Assembly: GCF_008727715.1 (NCBI RefSeq)
Contig: NZ_CP044218.1
Coordinates: 5,625,501-5,689,500 of the forward strand
Direction: 5' to 3'
Source of the DNA: Mesorhizobium terrae
GTDB lineage: Bacteria; Pseudomonadota; Alphaproteobacteria; Rhizobiales; Rhizobiaceae
Length of the DNA: 64,000 bases
Shown here one piece after another: positions 19,403 to 30,319 of this stretch. Under the pieces are notes generated by a model. It was not told the origin of the DNA and made no database searches. It saw only the letters and a list, made by a program, of their open reading frames with translations. The stretch's first letter is position 1, and each line of letters begins with the position of its first letter. The position numbers and the translations under genes are program-made.

Positions 19403-20206
19403 ATGAATTGCTTGAAACTTCCGCTCGGCCTGGCACTTCTGGCAGCATCTGCCCTGCCGGCCGCCGCCTCGTCGTCCCGCTGGGCGGACAGCGAGGGCGG
19501 CCGGATCAGGCTGGTTACCGCCGGCCTGCCGGATGAGTCCGGCCGCCTGAACGGCGTGCTCCACATCCAGCTGAAGCCCAGCTGGAAGACCTATTGGCGC
19601 GACCCCGGTGCTAGCGGCGTGCCACCGCAGATCGATGTCAGCAAGGCCACCAACATCGCTAAGGCCGAGTTCTCCTACCCGGCGCCGGGCCGTCACAGTG
19701 ACGGCTATGGCGAATGGGCGGGTTATGACCGCAGCGTCTCGCTGCCGGTCACCTTCACGCTCGCCAATCCACGCGAAAAGGCCGTCATCGAAGCCGGCGT
19801 CTTCGTTGGCATCTGCCAGACCATCTGCATTCCGCTGCAAGCACGGCTCACCGTCGACCCCACAGCCGACCCCGACAATGCAGACGATGTCTGGCTGATC
19901 GCGGCCGCGCGTGCCGCCTTGCCGGCCAAGCCCAGCGACGGTTTCGCGGCCATGGCCGTGCCCGGCGGCAAGGAGGTCTTGACGGTGGAGGCGACAGTGC
20001 CTGGCCTGCTGCAGTCCGCCGATCTCTTCGTCGCCGGTGAGCAAGGCTACCTGTTCGGAGCGCCGACACGCGCGGAGAGGGACGGCAAGCTGGTGTTCTC
20101 GCTGCCGATCATCGGCCGCCCGGACACGCGCCCGCAAGGCGATGGCCTGCCCTACACGCTGACGACCCCCATGGGCGCGGTTGAAGGTCTATTGCCCTAT
20201 CCGTGA
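19403..20206 (+). CDS. Periplasmic DsbD-alpha-like domain protein
   Basis: This protein of about 267 residues has an N-terminal signal peptide (hydrophobic [18 protein letters not shown]). A domain similar to the N-terminal alpha domain of DsbD/ScsB follows, including [15 protein letters not shown] and a cysteine pair in GICQTIC (Cys138, Cys142). In this family the pair passes electrons to periplasmic partners. No membrane or thioredoxin domain follows, so it is a stand-alone periplasmic module that would need a separate electron source. The ATG at 19403 places the signal peptide correctly. A peroxiredoxin gene lies downstream, a suggestive but unproven redox pairing. Confidence 0.8.
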   Translation: MNCLKLPLGLALLAASALPAAASSSRWADSEGGRIRLVTAGLPDESGRLNGVLHIQLKPSWKTYWRDPGASGVPPQIDVSKATNIAKAEFSYPAPGRHSDGYGEWAGYDRSVSLPVTFTLANPREKAVIEAGVFVGICQTICIPLQARLTVDPTADPDNADDVWLIAAARAALPAKPSDGFAAMAVPGGKEVLTVEATVPGLLQSADLFVAGEQGYLFGAPTRAERDGKLVFSLPIIGRPDTRPQGDGLPYTLTTPMGAVEGLLPYP

Positions 20207-20296
20207 CAATCGGCCGGACCGGTCAGATTGCGGGCCAACGCGGAAGGCGCTATCGCTTTCACGTCTTCCCCTTCCCTCTCAGACATGAGGACTGCC

Positions 20297-20782
20297 ATGA
20301 CCATTTCCGTTGGCGACAAGCTGCCCGAAGCGACTTTCAAGACGATGACCGACGACGGCGCCAAGGCGCTGACCACCGCCGAGGTTTTCGACGGCAAGAA
20401 GGTGGTGCTGTTCGGCGTTCCCGGTGCCTTCACCCCGACCTGCAACAACAACCACCTGCCGGGTTATCTGGAGAACCGCGACGCCATCCTGTCGCGCGGC
20501 GTCGACCAGATCGCGGTCGTTGCAGTGAACGACCAGTTCGTGATGGGCGCTTGGGCGCGCTTCACCGGCGCCGAAGGCAAGATCCTCTTCCTCGCCGATG
20601 GCAGCGGCACCTTCGCCAAGGCAGCTGGCCTCGACCTCGACCTCAGCGCCAACGGTCTCGGCCTGCGCTCGAAACGTTTCTCGATGATCGTCGACGACGG
20701 CACCGTCACGGCGCTCAACATCGAGGACAGCACCGGCCAGGCCGTGGATTCCGGCGCCGCCAGACTGATCGAACAGCTCTGA
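20297..20782 (+). CDS. Peroxiredoxin, Prx5 type
   Basis: This 161-residue protein has the Prx5 active-site motif PGAFTPTC with peroxidatic Cys49, then NNNHLPGYLEN. The AVVAVNDQFVMGAWA and LADGSGTFAKAAGLDLDL segments are typical of the group. It reduces hydrogen peroxide and organic peroxides, usually with glutathione/glutaredoxin or thioredoxin. No second conserved resolving cysteine is visible, suggesting a 1-Cys or glutaredoxin-linked mechanism. The ATG at 20297 is preceded by GAGGA, and the product begins MTISVGDKLPE as usual for the family. Confidence 0.93.
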   Translation: MTISVGDKLPEATFKTMTDDGAKALTTAEVFDGKKVVLFGVPGAFTPTCNNNHLPGYLENRDAILSRGVDQIAVVAVNDQFVMGAWARFTGAEGKILFLADGSGTFAKAAGLDLDLSANGLGLRSKRFSMIVDDGTVTALNIEDSTGQAVDSGAARLIEQL

Positions 20783-20798
20783 GAGATTTTCCGACCCT

Positions 20799-20818
20799 GC
20801 CCTCTCCGATGGGAGGGC
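20799..20818. terminator. Weak hairpin between convergent prx and rnhA
   Basis: GCCCTC (20799-20804) pairs with GAGGGC (20813-20818) across an 8-nt loop in the 50-bp gap between convergent genes. No strong T-tract is present, so terminator function is tentative. Confidence 0.35.
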
Positions 20819-20832
20819 GGGGGCTCCTAGTC

Positions 20833-21375
20833 TCAATAACTCTGCGATGAGCGGCGCGGCGGCTTTCTGCCAGGCGTCTTCGTGGCCGTGTCGCCTGTCG
20901 AGGGGCGAAGCGCCGGTGCCGGCTGCGGGCGGCCCGAGCTCTTCTTGAACGGCGCCATGCCCATGCGGGCCAGTTCGTCGGCGCGTTCGTTCTCGGGGTG
21001 GCCAGCATGGCCCTTCACCCAATGCCACGTCACTGTGTGGCGACGGTTGGCCTCGTCCAGTGCCTGCCACAACTCACCGTTCTTCACCGGCTTCTTGTCG
21101 GCCGTTTTCCAGCCGTTGCGCTTCCAGCCATGGATCCACTTCGAGATGCCGTCCATGACGTATTTGCTGTCGGTGTGAAGTGCTACGGTGCACGACTCCT
21201 TCAGCGCGTTCAGGCCATTGATCGCCGCCAGAAGTTCCATGCGGTTGTTGGTGGTCTCGGCCTCGCCGCCCGACAGTTCCTTGGTCGTGCCATTGAAGCG
21301 CAGGATAGCGCCCCAGCCGCCCGGGCCGGGATTGCCCGAACAGGCGCCGTCGGTGAAAATCTCGATCTGTTTCAT
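20833..21375 (-). CDS. rnhA: Ribonuclease HI with basic C-terminal tail
   Basis: RNase HI cleaves the RNA strand of RNA-DNA hybrids. The first 140 residues hold the four catalytic acids: Asp9 in [16 protein letters not shown], Glu47 in NRMELLAA, Asp69 in HTDSKYV and Asp133 in ERADELA. The protein is 180 residues against about 155 for E. coli RNase HI. The extra C-terminal tail is rich in Lys, Arg, Pro and Ser and probably disordered. The start overlaps the homoserine kinase stop (ATGA), so it is the last gene of the ispH-thrB-rnhA series. Confidence 0.95.
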   Translation of the reverse strand: MKQIEIFTDGACSGNPGPGGWGAILRFNGTTKELSGGEAETTNNRMELLAAINGLNALKESCTVALHTDSKYVMDGISKWIHGWKRNGWKTADKKPVKNGELWQALDEANRRHTVTWHWVKGHAGHPENERADELARMGMAPFKKSSGRPQPAPALRPSTGDTATKTPGRKPPRRSSQSY

Positions 21376-22334
21376 TTCAACCCGTATTCGCTGGCCGAGC
21401 CGATGGCGCGGTGGAACCGTATGCGGCGGATGTATTCGGTCGGATCGCGCTTCATCACCAGCCCGCCGTCGGGAACGGTCAGCCAGTCATAGAGGCGAGT
21501 CAGCATGAAACGCAGCGCCGAGCCGCGCGCCAGCATCGGCAATGCCTGCTTTTCCGCTTCGCTCAGCGGTCGTACGCTCTGGTAACCGGCCAACAGCGCG
21601 GTGCCCTTGGTGAGGTTGAAGGAAAAATCCTTCTCGAAGCACCAGGCGTTGAGGCAGGTGGCGAGGTCGTAGGCATAAAAATCGTCGCAGGCGAAATAGA
21701 AGTCGATCAGCCCCGACAGTTTTTCGCCCAGGAAGAACACATTGTCTGGAAATAGGTCTGCATGGATGATGCCGGTCGGCAGATCGCACGGCCAGTTGCG
21801 CTCGAAATCCGCGAAATCACCATCGACCTCTGCCGCCAGCCCCGGCTCGACCTCGTTGGCGCGGGCGCGCGAGGCTTCCCACAGCTTGCGCCAGCCGTCG
21901 ATCGCCAGCGCGTTGGCGCGATGCATGGTGAAGTCGGCACCGGCCAGATGCATGGCGGCAAGCGCCTCGCCGACTTCCCGGCAATGCACGACGCCCGGCT
22001 TGCGCAGCCACATGCCCTCGAGAAAAGTGATGATGACGGCCGGCCGGCCAGCCAGCGTGCCGATCATCGAGCCGTCATGGCGATGCACCGGCAACGGACA
22101 GGAGATGCCCTTCTTGGCGAGATGATCCATCAGCCCGAGGAAGAAAGGCAGGTCCGCCTTCTCGACGCGCTTTTCGTACAGCGTCAGGATGAAGGAGCCT
22201 GCCGTGGTGTGCAGCAGGAAGTTGGAATTCTCCGTGCCTTCGGCGATGCCCTTGTAGGAGAGCAGCTGGCCGACCGGATAATTTTGCAGGAAAGCGGAAA
22301 GCTCGCCCTCCGTCACATCGGTATAAACCGCCAT
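21372..22334 (-). CDS. thrB: Homoserine kinase, APH-fold type
   Basis: This is a ThrB of the aminoglycoside-phosphotransferase fold, the form common in alphaproteobacteria, not the GHMP type of E. coli. Visible motifs are an N-terminal [15 protein letters not shown] nucleotide-binding loop, the catalytic [11 protein letters not shown], and [18 protein letters not shown] with the metal-binding Asp. It makes O-phosphohomoserine for ThrC. The start overlaps the ispH stop at 22334, and its stop overlaps rnhA. The product has 320 residues, standard for the family. Confidence 0.95.
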   Translation of the reverse strand: MAVYTDVTEGELSAFLQNYPVGQLLSYKGIAEGTENSNFLLHTTAGSFILTLYEKRVEKADLPFFLGLMDHLAKKGISCPLPVHRHDGSMIGTLAGRPAVIITFLEGMWLRKPGVVHCREVGEALAAMHLAGADFTMHRANALAIDGWRKLWEASRARANEVEPGLAAEVDGDFADFERNWPCDLPTGIIHADLFPDNVFFLGEKLSGLIDFYFACDDFYAYDLATCLNAWCFEKDFSFNLTKGTALLAGYQSVRPLSEAEKQALPMLARGSALRFMLTRLYDWLTVPDGGLVMKRDPTEYIRRIRFHRAIGSASEYGLK

Positions 22335-23398
22335 CACACGGTTCCGTTGACGAAGGCCATGTCGGCCGGTGTCAGTTCGACATCGCGCAATACCCGCATG
22401 ACCGGGAAATCCTCCGTTTCCGTCGCTGTCACCGCCAGTTCGACCGAAACGTCGAAACGCTGACGGAAGGCATCGATGATCTCGTCGACGATGATCTCCG
22501 GCGCCGAAGCCCCTGCGGAGAGGCCGAGCGTCGAGATGGCGCCGATGTCATCCCACGGAATTTCGGAGGCGCGCTGCACGAGAAGCGACATCCTGGCTCC
22601 GGCGCGTTCCGCAACTTCGACAAGGCGGCGCGAATTCGACGAATTGGGGGCGCCGACCACCAGGTAGAGGTCGGCGCCGGAGGCGGTCTCCTTCACCGCG
22701 TCCTGGCGGTTGGTGGTGGCATAGCAGATCGATTCGGCCGCCGGCGCCTGCAGGTCCGGGAAGCGTTCCTGCAAGGCGCGGATGATGCCGGCGGTGTCTT
22801 CCACCGACAGCGTCGTCTGGGTGACGAAGCCCAGCGCCTGCGGGTTGGCGGGCTGGAAGGTCGCCGCGTCAGCCTCGGTCTCGATCAAGGTCACCGCGCC
22901 TTCCGCCAGTTGCCCCATGGTACCGATCACCTCTGGATGGCCGGCATGACCGATCAGCAGCACGTGGCGGCCGAGCCGCTGATGGCGCATCGCCTGCTTG
23001 TGCACCTTGGAGACAAGCGGGCAGGTGGCGTCGAGATAAAACAGGTTGCGCGCCACGGCGTCCGCCGGCACCGATTTCGGCACGCCATGCGCGGAAAAGA
23101 CAACCGGGCTTTGCTTGTGATCGTCCGGGATCTCGGACAATTCCTCGATGAAGACGGCGCCGAGATTTTGCAACCCCTCGACCACGTAGCGGTTGTGCAC
23201 GATCTCGTGGCGCACATAGACCGGCGCGCCATATTTCTTCAGCGCCAGCACCACGATCTGGATGGCGCGATCGACGCCGGCGCAGAAGCCGCGCGGCTGG
23301 CAAAGCCTGATTATGAGGGGTGGCTTAACGGCTTTCTGCAACGCGGATTCCCACTGTCTGGCCCATCGGTCGGATTGTGCGGACATGATGTCCGCCAC
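22334..23398 (-). CDS. ispH: 4-hydroxy-3-methylbut-2-enyl diphosphate reductase
   Basis: IspH catalyses the last step of the MEP isoprenoid pathway. The three iron-sulfur cysteines are seen in [12 protein letters not shown] (Cys39), [12 protein letters not shown] and [14 protein letters not shown]. The SNSRRL and [15 protein letters not shown] segments (here [11 protein letters not shown]) are typical. The start could be 23398 or the ATG four codons in. The N-terminal 24 residues before KPPLIIRL are longer than in many IspH proteins. The first pathway enzyme, Dxs, is also in this window at 37919-39832. Confidence 0.96.
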   Translation of the reverse strand: MADIMSAQSDRWARQWESALQKAVKPPLIIRLCQPRGFCAGVDRAIQIVVLALKKYGAPVYVRHEIVHNRYVVEGLQNLGAVFIEELSEIPDDHKQSPVVFSAHGVPKSVPADAVARNLFYLDATCPLVSKVHKQAMRHQRLGRHVLLIGHAGHPEVIGTMGQLAEGAVTLIETEADAATFQPANPQALGFVTQTTLSVEDTAGIIRALQERFPDLQAPAAESICYATTNRQDAVKETASGADLYLVVGAPNSSNSRRLVEVAERAGARMSLLVQRASEIPWDDIGAISTLGLSAGASAPEIIVDEIIDAFRQRFDVSVELAVTATETEDFPVMRVLRDVELTPADMAFVNGTV

Positions 23399-23436
23399 CC
23401 CCTTCTGTCAAGGGCGCGGAACGGCCTGGCGGGCGT

Positions 23437-24192
23437 TCACCTGTTCTTCCGGTTCTTCGCCAGCCACACCGCCATGACACCGACCAGGGCCGCTGCGAGG
23501 CCATACCAGGTCATCGCGTATTGCAGGTGATTGTTGGGCAGGTCGAGCAGCGTCGTGCCGCCAACGGGTAAGCCGCCTGGATTGGGCGCCCTGCCAGCAT
23601 CGACGAAGAACGGCACGACCACGGCGCCGGCCGGCAGGCCTGCAGTCGCCGCCATGGCGTCGCGGTCCTTCCAGTAGAAGATGTTCTTGGTCAGATCGTT
23701 GTCGGGCACCATCATCGATGGCTTGCCGGCAAGCGGATTGCGCGCCAGGCCGGTCATCGTCACCTCGCCCGCCACCTCGCCCTTCTGGCGCTTGGCAGGG
23801 TCCTTCATGTCGTAGGGTACGAAACCCCGGTTGACGAGCACGAAACGGCCGTCGGCGAGTTTCAGCGGCGTATAAACGCTGAACCCGGTCTCGCCGTCCC
23901 AGGTGGTGAAGAAATGGCGCTCGCCCTGATGCAGGAACGTGCCGGTCAGCGTCACCGGAACGTAGTCGATGTCACGGGTCTCGGTGAACTGCTTCTCGAC
24001 TTCCGCTAGCGGCGCCGGCGTTGCGTTCATGCGGCGGTCGATCGTCCCGATCAGCGCTTCCTTCCAGGCCAGACGCTCGACCTGCCAGGTGCCGAGGCCG
24101 ATCAAGACAAGGAAGGCGATCAGGCCGAGGCCGAGCGCCAAGGCCGTGCGTGGCCCGCGGCGACCCGTCGACGGCTGTGGGACCGCGCTCAT
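23437..24192 (-). CDS. SURF1-family cytochrome oxidase assembly protein
   Basis: This 251-residue SURF1 (Shy1) protein has an N-terminal membrane helix (LALGLGLIAFLVLIGLGTWQ) followed by the conserved GTWQVERLAWKEALI. The periplasmic domain includes FVLVNRGFVP and RNPLAGKP, and a second membrane helix lies at the C-terminus. SURF1 helps insert heme a into CtaD. The ATG at 24192 overlaps the DUF983 stop (ATGA) and is much more plausible than upstream in-frame starts inside DUF983. It sits at the end of the oxidase cluster, just before ispH. Confidence 0.93.
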   Translation of the reverse strand: MSAVPQPSTGRRGPRTALALGLGLIAFLVLIGLGTWQVERLAWKEALIGTIDRRMNATPAPLAEVEKQFTETRDIDYVPVTLTGTFLHQGERHFFTTWDGETGFSVYTPLKLADGRFVLVNRGFVPYDMKDPAKRQKGEVAGEVTMTGLARNPLAGKPSMMVPDNDLTKNIFYWKDRDAMAATAGLPAGAVVVPFFVDAGRAPNPGGLPVGGTTLLDLPNNHLQYAMTWYGLAAALVGVMAVWLAKNRKNR

Positions 24193-24575
24193 TGCGGTCG
24201 GTCCAGCCGACCCTCGGCCGCCTTGTTGCGGTATTGAAGGGTGAGCAGCACGCCCTTGATCAGCCGCAGCGCCGTCAGGCACAGCATGATTGCCAACGGG
24301 ATCCACAGCAGGAAATGCAGCCAGAGCGGCGGCGCGAAGGTCACTTCCAGCCAAAGCGCCAGACCGACGACGATGAAGCCGATGATGAGGATGACGAAGA
24401 CCGCTGGCCCGTCGCCGGCATCGGCGTAGGAATAGTCGAGACCGCAGTTCATGCAGCGCTTGCCGACCGTCAGGAAGCCGGAGAACAGGCGCCCTTCCCC
24501 GCAGCGCGGGCAGCGCCCCTTGAGGCCGGCCTGGATCGGGTCGACCGGCGGCCAGATTGCCTTATCTTCGCTCAT
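24189..24575 (-). CDS. DUF983 membrane protein of the oxidase cluster
   Basis: This 128-residue protein carries a zinc-ribbon-like region, with CPRCGEGRLF and CMNCGLDYSYADAGDG giving two CxxC pairs. Two membrane helices follow (PAVFVILIIGFIVVGLALWL and LHFLLWIPLAIMLCLTAL). DUF983 genes are habitually found between ctaE and surf1 in alphaproteobacteria, so a role in oxidase assembly is inferred; biochemical function is unknown. The ATG at 24575 gives the family N-terminus. A strong terminator hairpin lies upstream, between this gene and ctaE, so part of the expression may come from another promoter. Confidence 0.85.
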   Translation of the reverse strand: MSEDKAIWPPVDPIQAGLKGRCPRCGEGRLFSGFLTVGKRCMNCGLDYSYADAGDGPAVFVILIIGFIVVGLALWLEVTFAPPLWLHFLLWIPLAIMLCLTALRLIKGVLLTLQYRNKAAEGRLDRPQ

Positions 24576-24617
24576 GCCGATCTTCTTAGAACCTTTCAGG
24601 CTCAAGTTGAACGGTCG

Positions 24618-24657
24618 GCCCAAAAGAAAGAGGCGGCCACGTTGCCGCAGCCGCCTC
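24618..24657 (-). terminator. Intrinsic terminator downstream of ctaE
   Basis: On the minus strand GAGGCGGC (24657-24650) pairs perfectly with GCCGCCTC (24637-24630) and is followed by TTTCTTTT. It begins about 25 nt after the ctaE stop. This is a good intrinsic terminator and would lower transcription into DUF983-surf1-ispH. Confidence 0.72.
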
Positions 24658-24681
24658 CAATCAAACCCGATTGAACGGGGA

Positions 24682-25569
24682 TCAGTGACCTTCGATGACC
24701 GCGCCGGCCGAGCCCCAGACATAGATCGAGGCGAACAGGAACAGCCAGACCACGTCAACGAAGTGCCAGTACCAGGCGGCCGCCTCGAAGCCGAAATGCT
24801 GCTTCGGCGTGAAGTCGCCCTTCATCGCGCGGAACAGGCAAACCAGCAGGAAGATGGTGCCGATGATGACGTGGAAGCCATGGAAGCCGGTCGCCATGAA
24901 GAAGGTGGCGCCGTAGATCGAATCCTTGAAGCCGAACGGAGCGTGGATGTACTCGTAGGCCTGCACCATGGTGAACAGCATGCCGAGACCGACGGTGAGC
25001 ACGAGGCCGTTGATCAGGCCCTTGCGATCGCCGTGGATCAGCGAATGGTGCGCCCAGGTCACCGTCGTGCCCGACAGCAGCAGGATGATGGTGTTGTAGA
25101 GCGGCAGGTGGAAGGGATCGAGCACTTCCATGCCCTTCGGCGGCCAAACGCCACCGGTGAAGGTGGTGCGCGCCGCCTGGATCGCCTCGTTCGGGAACAG
25201 GCTGGCGTCGAAATAAGCCCAGAACCAGGCTACGAAGAACATCACCTCGGAGGCGATGAACATGATCATGCCATAGCGCAGATGCAGCGACACCACCTGG
25301 GTGTGATGGCCCTCATGCGCTTCCTTGATGGTGTCAGACCACCAGGCGAACATGGTGTAGAGCACGATCAAAAGGCCGATCAGCAGCACCCAGAAATGCG
25401 CCTTGGACACGTCCAGGCCAAACAGGTGGAAGGGCGTGCCCTTCAGATACTGCATATAGATCACGCCGCCGAACGCCATGACCAGAGCACCTACCGAACC
25501 CAGGAAGGGCCAGGGGCTTGGAGCTATTATGTGGTAGTCGTGGTTTGGTTTGGCGTGTCCGTCGGCCAT
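24682..25569 (-). CDS. ctaE: Cytochrome c oxidase subunit III
   Basis: Subunit III of aa3-type oxidase has 295 residues and seven predicted membrane helices. The N-terminus [17 protein letters not shown] and the middle motif [15 protein letters not shown] sequence (here [15 protein letters not shown]) are diagnostic. The C-terminus [18 protein letters not shown] is also typical. The ATG at 25569 lies 1 nt beyond the ctaG stop, so translation is coupled. It associates with CtaC and CtaD in the inner membrane. Confidence 0.97.
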   Translation of the reverse strand: MADGHAKPNHDYHIIAPSPWPFLGSVGALVMAFGGVIYMQYLKGTPFHLFGLDVSKAHFWVLLIGLLIVLYTMFAWWSDTIKEAHEGHHTQVVSLHLRYGMIMFIASEVMFFVAWFWAYFDASLFPNEAIQAARTTFTGGVWPPKGMEVLDPFHLPLYNTIILLLSGTTVTWAHHSLIHGDRKGLINGLVLTVGLGMLFTMVQAYEYIHAPFGFKDSIYGATFFMATGFHGFHVIIGTIFLLVCLFRAMKGDFTPKQHFGFEAAAWYWHFVDVVWLFLFASIYVWGSAGAVIEGH

Positions 25570-25570
25570 G

Positions 25571-26200
25571 TCATCCCCCGAGATTTGCTTCGGTATTGGA
25601 AATAGTCTTCGCGGCATCCTTGTTCAGGGTCGCGGCGAGCGGCTGCTTCGTCTCGACCTGATACATGGAATAGGAAAGCGTGATGGTCTTGATGTCCTTC
25701 AGTTCCGGCACCTTGAGGATGTCCGGATCGACATAGAAGACGATCGGCATGTCCACCGTCTCGCCGGCCTTCAGTGTCTGATTCGTGAAGCAGAAGCACT
25801 CCACCTTGTTGAAATAGGCGCCCGCCAGTTCCGGCTGCACGTTGAAGGTGGCGCGACCAGTGGTCGGCGCGCTGAACTTGTTGGTGGCCTTGTAGGCAAC
25901 CTTCGTCGTCTCGCCGAGCTTGATGGTGACACTGCGCTGCTCCGGCTCGAACTCCCACGGCACGCCCATCGTGTTGGCGTCGAAGCGGATGATGATGTCG
26001 CGGTCAAGGACCTTGGTAGAATATTGCGTCACGCGCTGGGTGGTGCCGCCGTAACCCGTCACCTTGCAGAACATCGAATAGAGCGGCACCGCCGCATAGG
26101 CCATGCCGATCATGGCGCCGAAGAACGCCAGGCAAGAGCCGGCAACGACCAGGTTGGCCTTGTGCTTCTTCTGCTCGGCGGCGGTCGTCTCGCTCTCCAT
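25571..26200 (-). CDS. ctaG: Cytochrome oxidase copper-assembly protein CtaG/Cox11
   Basis: Cox11/CtaG delivers copper to the CuB site of subunit I. The 209-residue product has one N-terminal membrane helix, then the conserved [19 protein letters not shown]. The copper-binding motif is [11 protein letters not shown] (CFCF), and the periplasmic domain is an Ig-like fold ending near LSYSMYQ. The ATG at 26200 follows a GGCGG stretch; an in-frame GTG sits one codon upstream. It lies between the small coxF-like gene and ctaE. Confidence 0.96.
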   Translation of the reverse strand: MESETTAAEQKKHKANLVVAGSCLAFFGAMIGMAYAAVPLYSMFCKVTGYGGTTQRVTQYSTKVLDRDIIIRFDANTMGVPWEFEPEQRSVTIKLGETTKVAYKATNKFSAPTTGRATFNVQPELAGAYFNKVECFCFTNQTLKAGETVDMPIVFYVDPDILKVPELKDIKTITLSYSMYQVETKQPLAATLNKDAAKTISNTEANLGG

Positions 26201-26207
26201 CACCGCC

Positions 26208-26378
26208 TCACATAGGCCGGCTGAGGATGGAGGGACCGAATTTCACGATGGTCGCCACATAGAAGATGATGACCAAAACGCCCAGCGCAAAGCCAATGGC
26301 AACCGAACGGCTGCGGCGGGCCTTCCTCTGGTTTTCTGTCAGCTCGACGGTTTCAAGCTTGTCTTGCATCGTACTCAT
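26208..26378 (-). CDS. Small single-helix membrane protein (CoxF-like) of the oxidase operon
   Basis: This 56-codon gene is too short for most length cutoffs. Its product begins [20 protein letters not shown], followed by a basic RRSRS and a membrane helix ([20 protein letters not shown]) and ends [11 protein letters not shown]. The start overlaps the ctaB stop (ATGA at 26375-26378), and the stop lies 7 nt before the ctaG ATG. Many alphaproteobacterial operons have a small CoxF-type membrane protein at exactly this place. A role in oxidase assembly is inferred from position; there is no known catalytic activity. Confidence 0.85.
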   Translation of the reverse strand: MSTMQDKLETVELTENQRKARRSRSVAIGFALGVLVIIFYVATIVKFGPSILSRPM

Positions 26379-27319
26379 GCTCCACCAAGAACCAGTGCCC
26401 GCTCGACGATGCTGTCGGCAAGGTAGGCAGCAAAGATGGCAAACAGATAAAGCAGCGAGAAGCCGAACAGCGCCTTGGCGGGCTTCATGACGCGGTCGCT
26501 GTCGGGCATGCGCAGCACCGCCCAGGAATACCAGACGAAGCCGATGCCAAGCACGGTCGCCACCACGCCGTAGAGGGCGGTGGTGTAGCCGAGCCCCCAG
26601 GGCAACACGCCGATCGGCGCCAGAATCAGCGCATAGGCGAAGATCTGGCGGCGCGTGGAAGCCTCGCCGGCGACATTCGGCATCATCGGAATGCCGGCGC
26701 GTTCATAGTCGCCCGACTTGAACAGCGCGAGCGCCCAGAAATGCGGCGGCGTCCACAGGAAGATGATGAAGAACAGGATCACGCTTTCGAGGCTCACCGC
26801 ACCCGTCGCGGCCGCCCAGCCGATCACCGGCGGGATGGCGCCGGCGGCGCCGCCAATCACGATGTTCTGCGGCGTCCAGCGCTTCAGCCACATCGTGTAT
26901 ACGACCGCGTAGAAGAAGATGGTGAAGGCGAGCATCGCCGCCGACAGCCAGTTGATCAGCACGCCCAGCGTCATCACCGAAAGCACAGAAAGCACCAGGC
27001 CAAAGGCGAGCGCCTCGCCGGGCAGAACGCGACCGGCCGGCACCGGGCGATTGGCCGTGCGGGTCATTACAGCGTCGATGTCGGCGTCGTACCACATGTT
27101 GAGCGCGCCCGACGCACCAGCGCCGATGGCGATCGCCAGAATGGCGATGATGGCGAGCAGCGGGTTGATCGTCGCCGGCGCGGCCATCAGCCCGACAAAG
27201 GCCGTGAACACCACCAGCGACATCACGCGTGGCTTCAGAAGCGCAAAGAAATCCCCCGCCGTCGCTTCCGACATTCGGGAGGTTGTCTGCTCCATGCGTG
27301 AGTTGTCAACCAGGGCCAT
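26375..27319 (-). CDS. ctaB: Protoheme IX farnesyltransferase
   Basis: CtaB converts heme b to heme o for the oxidase. This UbiA-fold protein has about 314 residues and nine hydrophobic helices. The first Asp-rich prenyl-binding motif is in [21 protein letters not shown], and the cytoplasmic loop [20 protein letters not shown] is typical of heme O synthases. I take ATG 27319 (MALVDNSRM); an in-frame GTG at 27337 is possible. It lies downstream of ctaD across a terminator hairpin, and its stop overlaps the start of the small coxF-like gene. Confidence 0.96.
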   Translation of the reverse strand: MALVDNSRMEQTTSRMSEATAGDFFALLKPRVMSLVVFTAFVGLMAAPATINPLLAIIAILAIAIGAGASGALNMWYDADIDAVMTRTANRPVPAGRVLPGEALAFGLVLSVLSVMTLGVLINWLSAAMLAFTIFFYAVVYTMWLKRWTPQNIVIGGAAGAIPPVIGWAAATGAVSLESVILFFIIFLWTPPHFWALALFKSGDYERAGIPMMPNVAGEASTRRQIFAYALILAPIGVLPWGLGYTTALYGVVATVLGIGFVWYSWAVLRMPDSDRVMKPAKALFGFSLLYLFAIFAAYLADSIVERALVLGGA

Positions 27320-27353
27320 TGCGTACTTGAAGTCCACTCATTCCGTTTGGCCA

Positions 27354-27378
27354 AAACCGCCGGCTCAGCCGGCGGTTT
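27354..27378 (-). terminator. Intrinsic terminator between ctaD and ctaB
   Basis: AAACCGCCGGC (27354-27364) and GCCGGCGGTTT (27368-27378) form a perfect 11-bp stem with a 3-nt loop. On the minus strand it is followed by a short T run. It sits 22 nt after the ctaD stop and would separate high expression of the structural genes ctaCD from the assembly genes. Confidence 0.75.
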
Positions 27379-27399
27379 CGAAACCCGAAACTGCTGCCT

Positions 27400-29064
<1,665 letters not shown>

Positions 29065-29088
29065 CTATCCTTGTTTCGACCGCGGCTC

Positions 29089-29967
29089 TTAGTTGCCGGC
29101 GGACGCAACCTTGTTGGTACCATCGACCTGAGCCATCAGTGCCTTGTTGGCACCCGGCAGATCGGTCCTGGCCGCAGCGAGCCAGGTTTCATACTGCTGT
29201 TCCGAGACGACGCGCACGGCGATCGGCATGAAGGCATGGTCCTTGCCGCACAGTTCCGAGCACTGGCCGTAATAGAGGCCTTCCTTCTCGGCCTTGAACC
29301 AGGTCTCGTTGGCGCGACCGGGCACGGCGTCAACCTTGATCCCGAAAGCCGGCACCGCATAGGAGTGGATCACGTCGGAACCGACGACGAGCACGCGCAC
29401 GACGACACCGACCGGCACGACCAGCTCGTGGTCAACCGCAAGCAGGCGCGGATATTTGGTCTTGTCTTCCTTGCCGAGGCCGGCGCGATCGGCGTCCGCC
29501 AGGATCGCCGAGTTGAAGGAGAGCGGCTTGTCGATCTGGTATTCGTAGTCCCAGTTCCACTGGTTGCCGGTCGCCTTCACCGTGAGCTTCGGCTCTTCCG
29601 GCGGGGTGTACTGGGCGGTGAGCAGCTGGAAGGACGGGATGGCGATGGCCAGAAGGATCAGGACCGGGCCAAGCGTCCAGGCAACCTCGATCGCCGTGTT
29701 GTGGCTGGTCTTGGACGGCACCGGGTTCACGCTGGCGCGGAACTTCAGGATGCACCAGCCCAGGAGGAAGAGCACGAACAGCGTAACCGGCACGATGAAC
29801 CACAGCGTATAACGCTCGAACCAGGTGATCTGGCTCATGATAGCGGTTGCCGCCGGCTGGAACGTCATCTCCCACGGCTGGGGCTGCGCGGCATGGGCGA
29901 CAGACCCGGCGAAAACCATGGATGCGGCGCCAGCGCCTGCAAGAAACTTCTTCATCGCCCTCTTCAT
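29089..29967 (-). CDS. ctaC: Cytochrome c oxidase subunit II
   Basis: The 292-residue subunit has a signal peptide (MKRAMKKFLAGAGAASMVFA) and two membrane helices. The periplasmic cupredoxin domain holds the CuA site in YYGQCSELCGKDHAFMPI, with the upstream His in DVIHSYAVPAFG. An aromatic WNWDYEY motif marks cytochrome c electron entry. The ATG at 29967 is preceded by GGGAG and begins at the signal peptide; the frame extends upstream without family support. It is the first gene of the oxidase operon, so the main promoter should lie in 29968-30319. Confidence 0.97.
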   Translation of the reverse strand: MKRAMKKFLAGAGAASMVFAGSVAHAAQPQPWEMTFQPAATAIMSQITWFERYTLWFIVPVTLFVLFLLGWCILKFRASVNPVPSKTSHNTAIEVAWTLGPVLILLAIAIPSFQLLTAQYTPPEEPKLTVKATGNQWNWDYEYQIDKPLSFNSAILADADRAGLGKEDKTKYPRLLAVDHELVVPVGVVVRVLVVGSDVIHSYAVPAFGIKVDAVPGRANETWFKAEKEGLYYGQCSELCGKDHAFMPIAVRVVSEQQYETWLAAARTDLPGANKALMAQVDGTNKVASAGN

Positions 29968-30319
29968 CTCCCAGTCCCCTCCTGCAATCAGGTGGCAGGA
30001 ATACGCGATAACACCGGGACAGGGAATCCCGGCCGGTCCAGATTGGTTCAAACCATACTCTCTTTCCCGCCGCAAGAAAGGAGCGCCCAAAACCATGCGG
30101 CATTTTTGCGCGCGGCAATGCAGAAGGCGCCTGTCCACAAGGCGCTCGCATGATTATGCGCCTGTCGTATCGCCATGGCAGAGACAATCGCGGCAAAACC
30201 GGCTATTTCGGAAAAGAAGTCCGCATTGTTGCCGCAGTTGCAACGGATTGCGCGTCGTCCCGCGCTTTTCCTTAGCATTGCCCGGGCTTAAAGTGGCGTG
30301 ATTCGGGAATGGAGCCGTT
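29968..30319. promoter_or_regulatory. Divergent promoter region between ctaC and ialB
   Basis: This 352-bp stretch has no credible gene. It must contain the leftward ctaC promoter and the rightward ialB promoter. A direct repeat GCGCCTGTC occurs at 30127-30135 and 30158-30166, 31 bp apart, about three helical turns. No confident -35/-10 pair can be named. The open frames crossing it lack ribosome-binding sites and family similarity. Confidence 0.45.
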
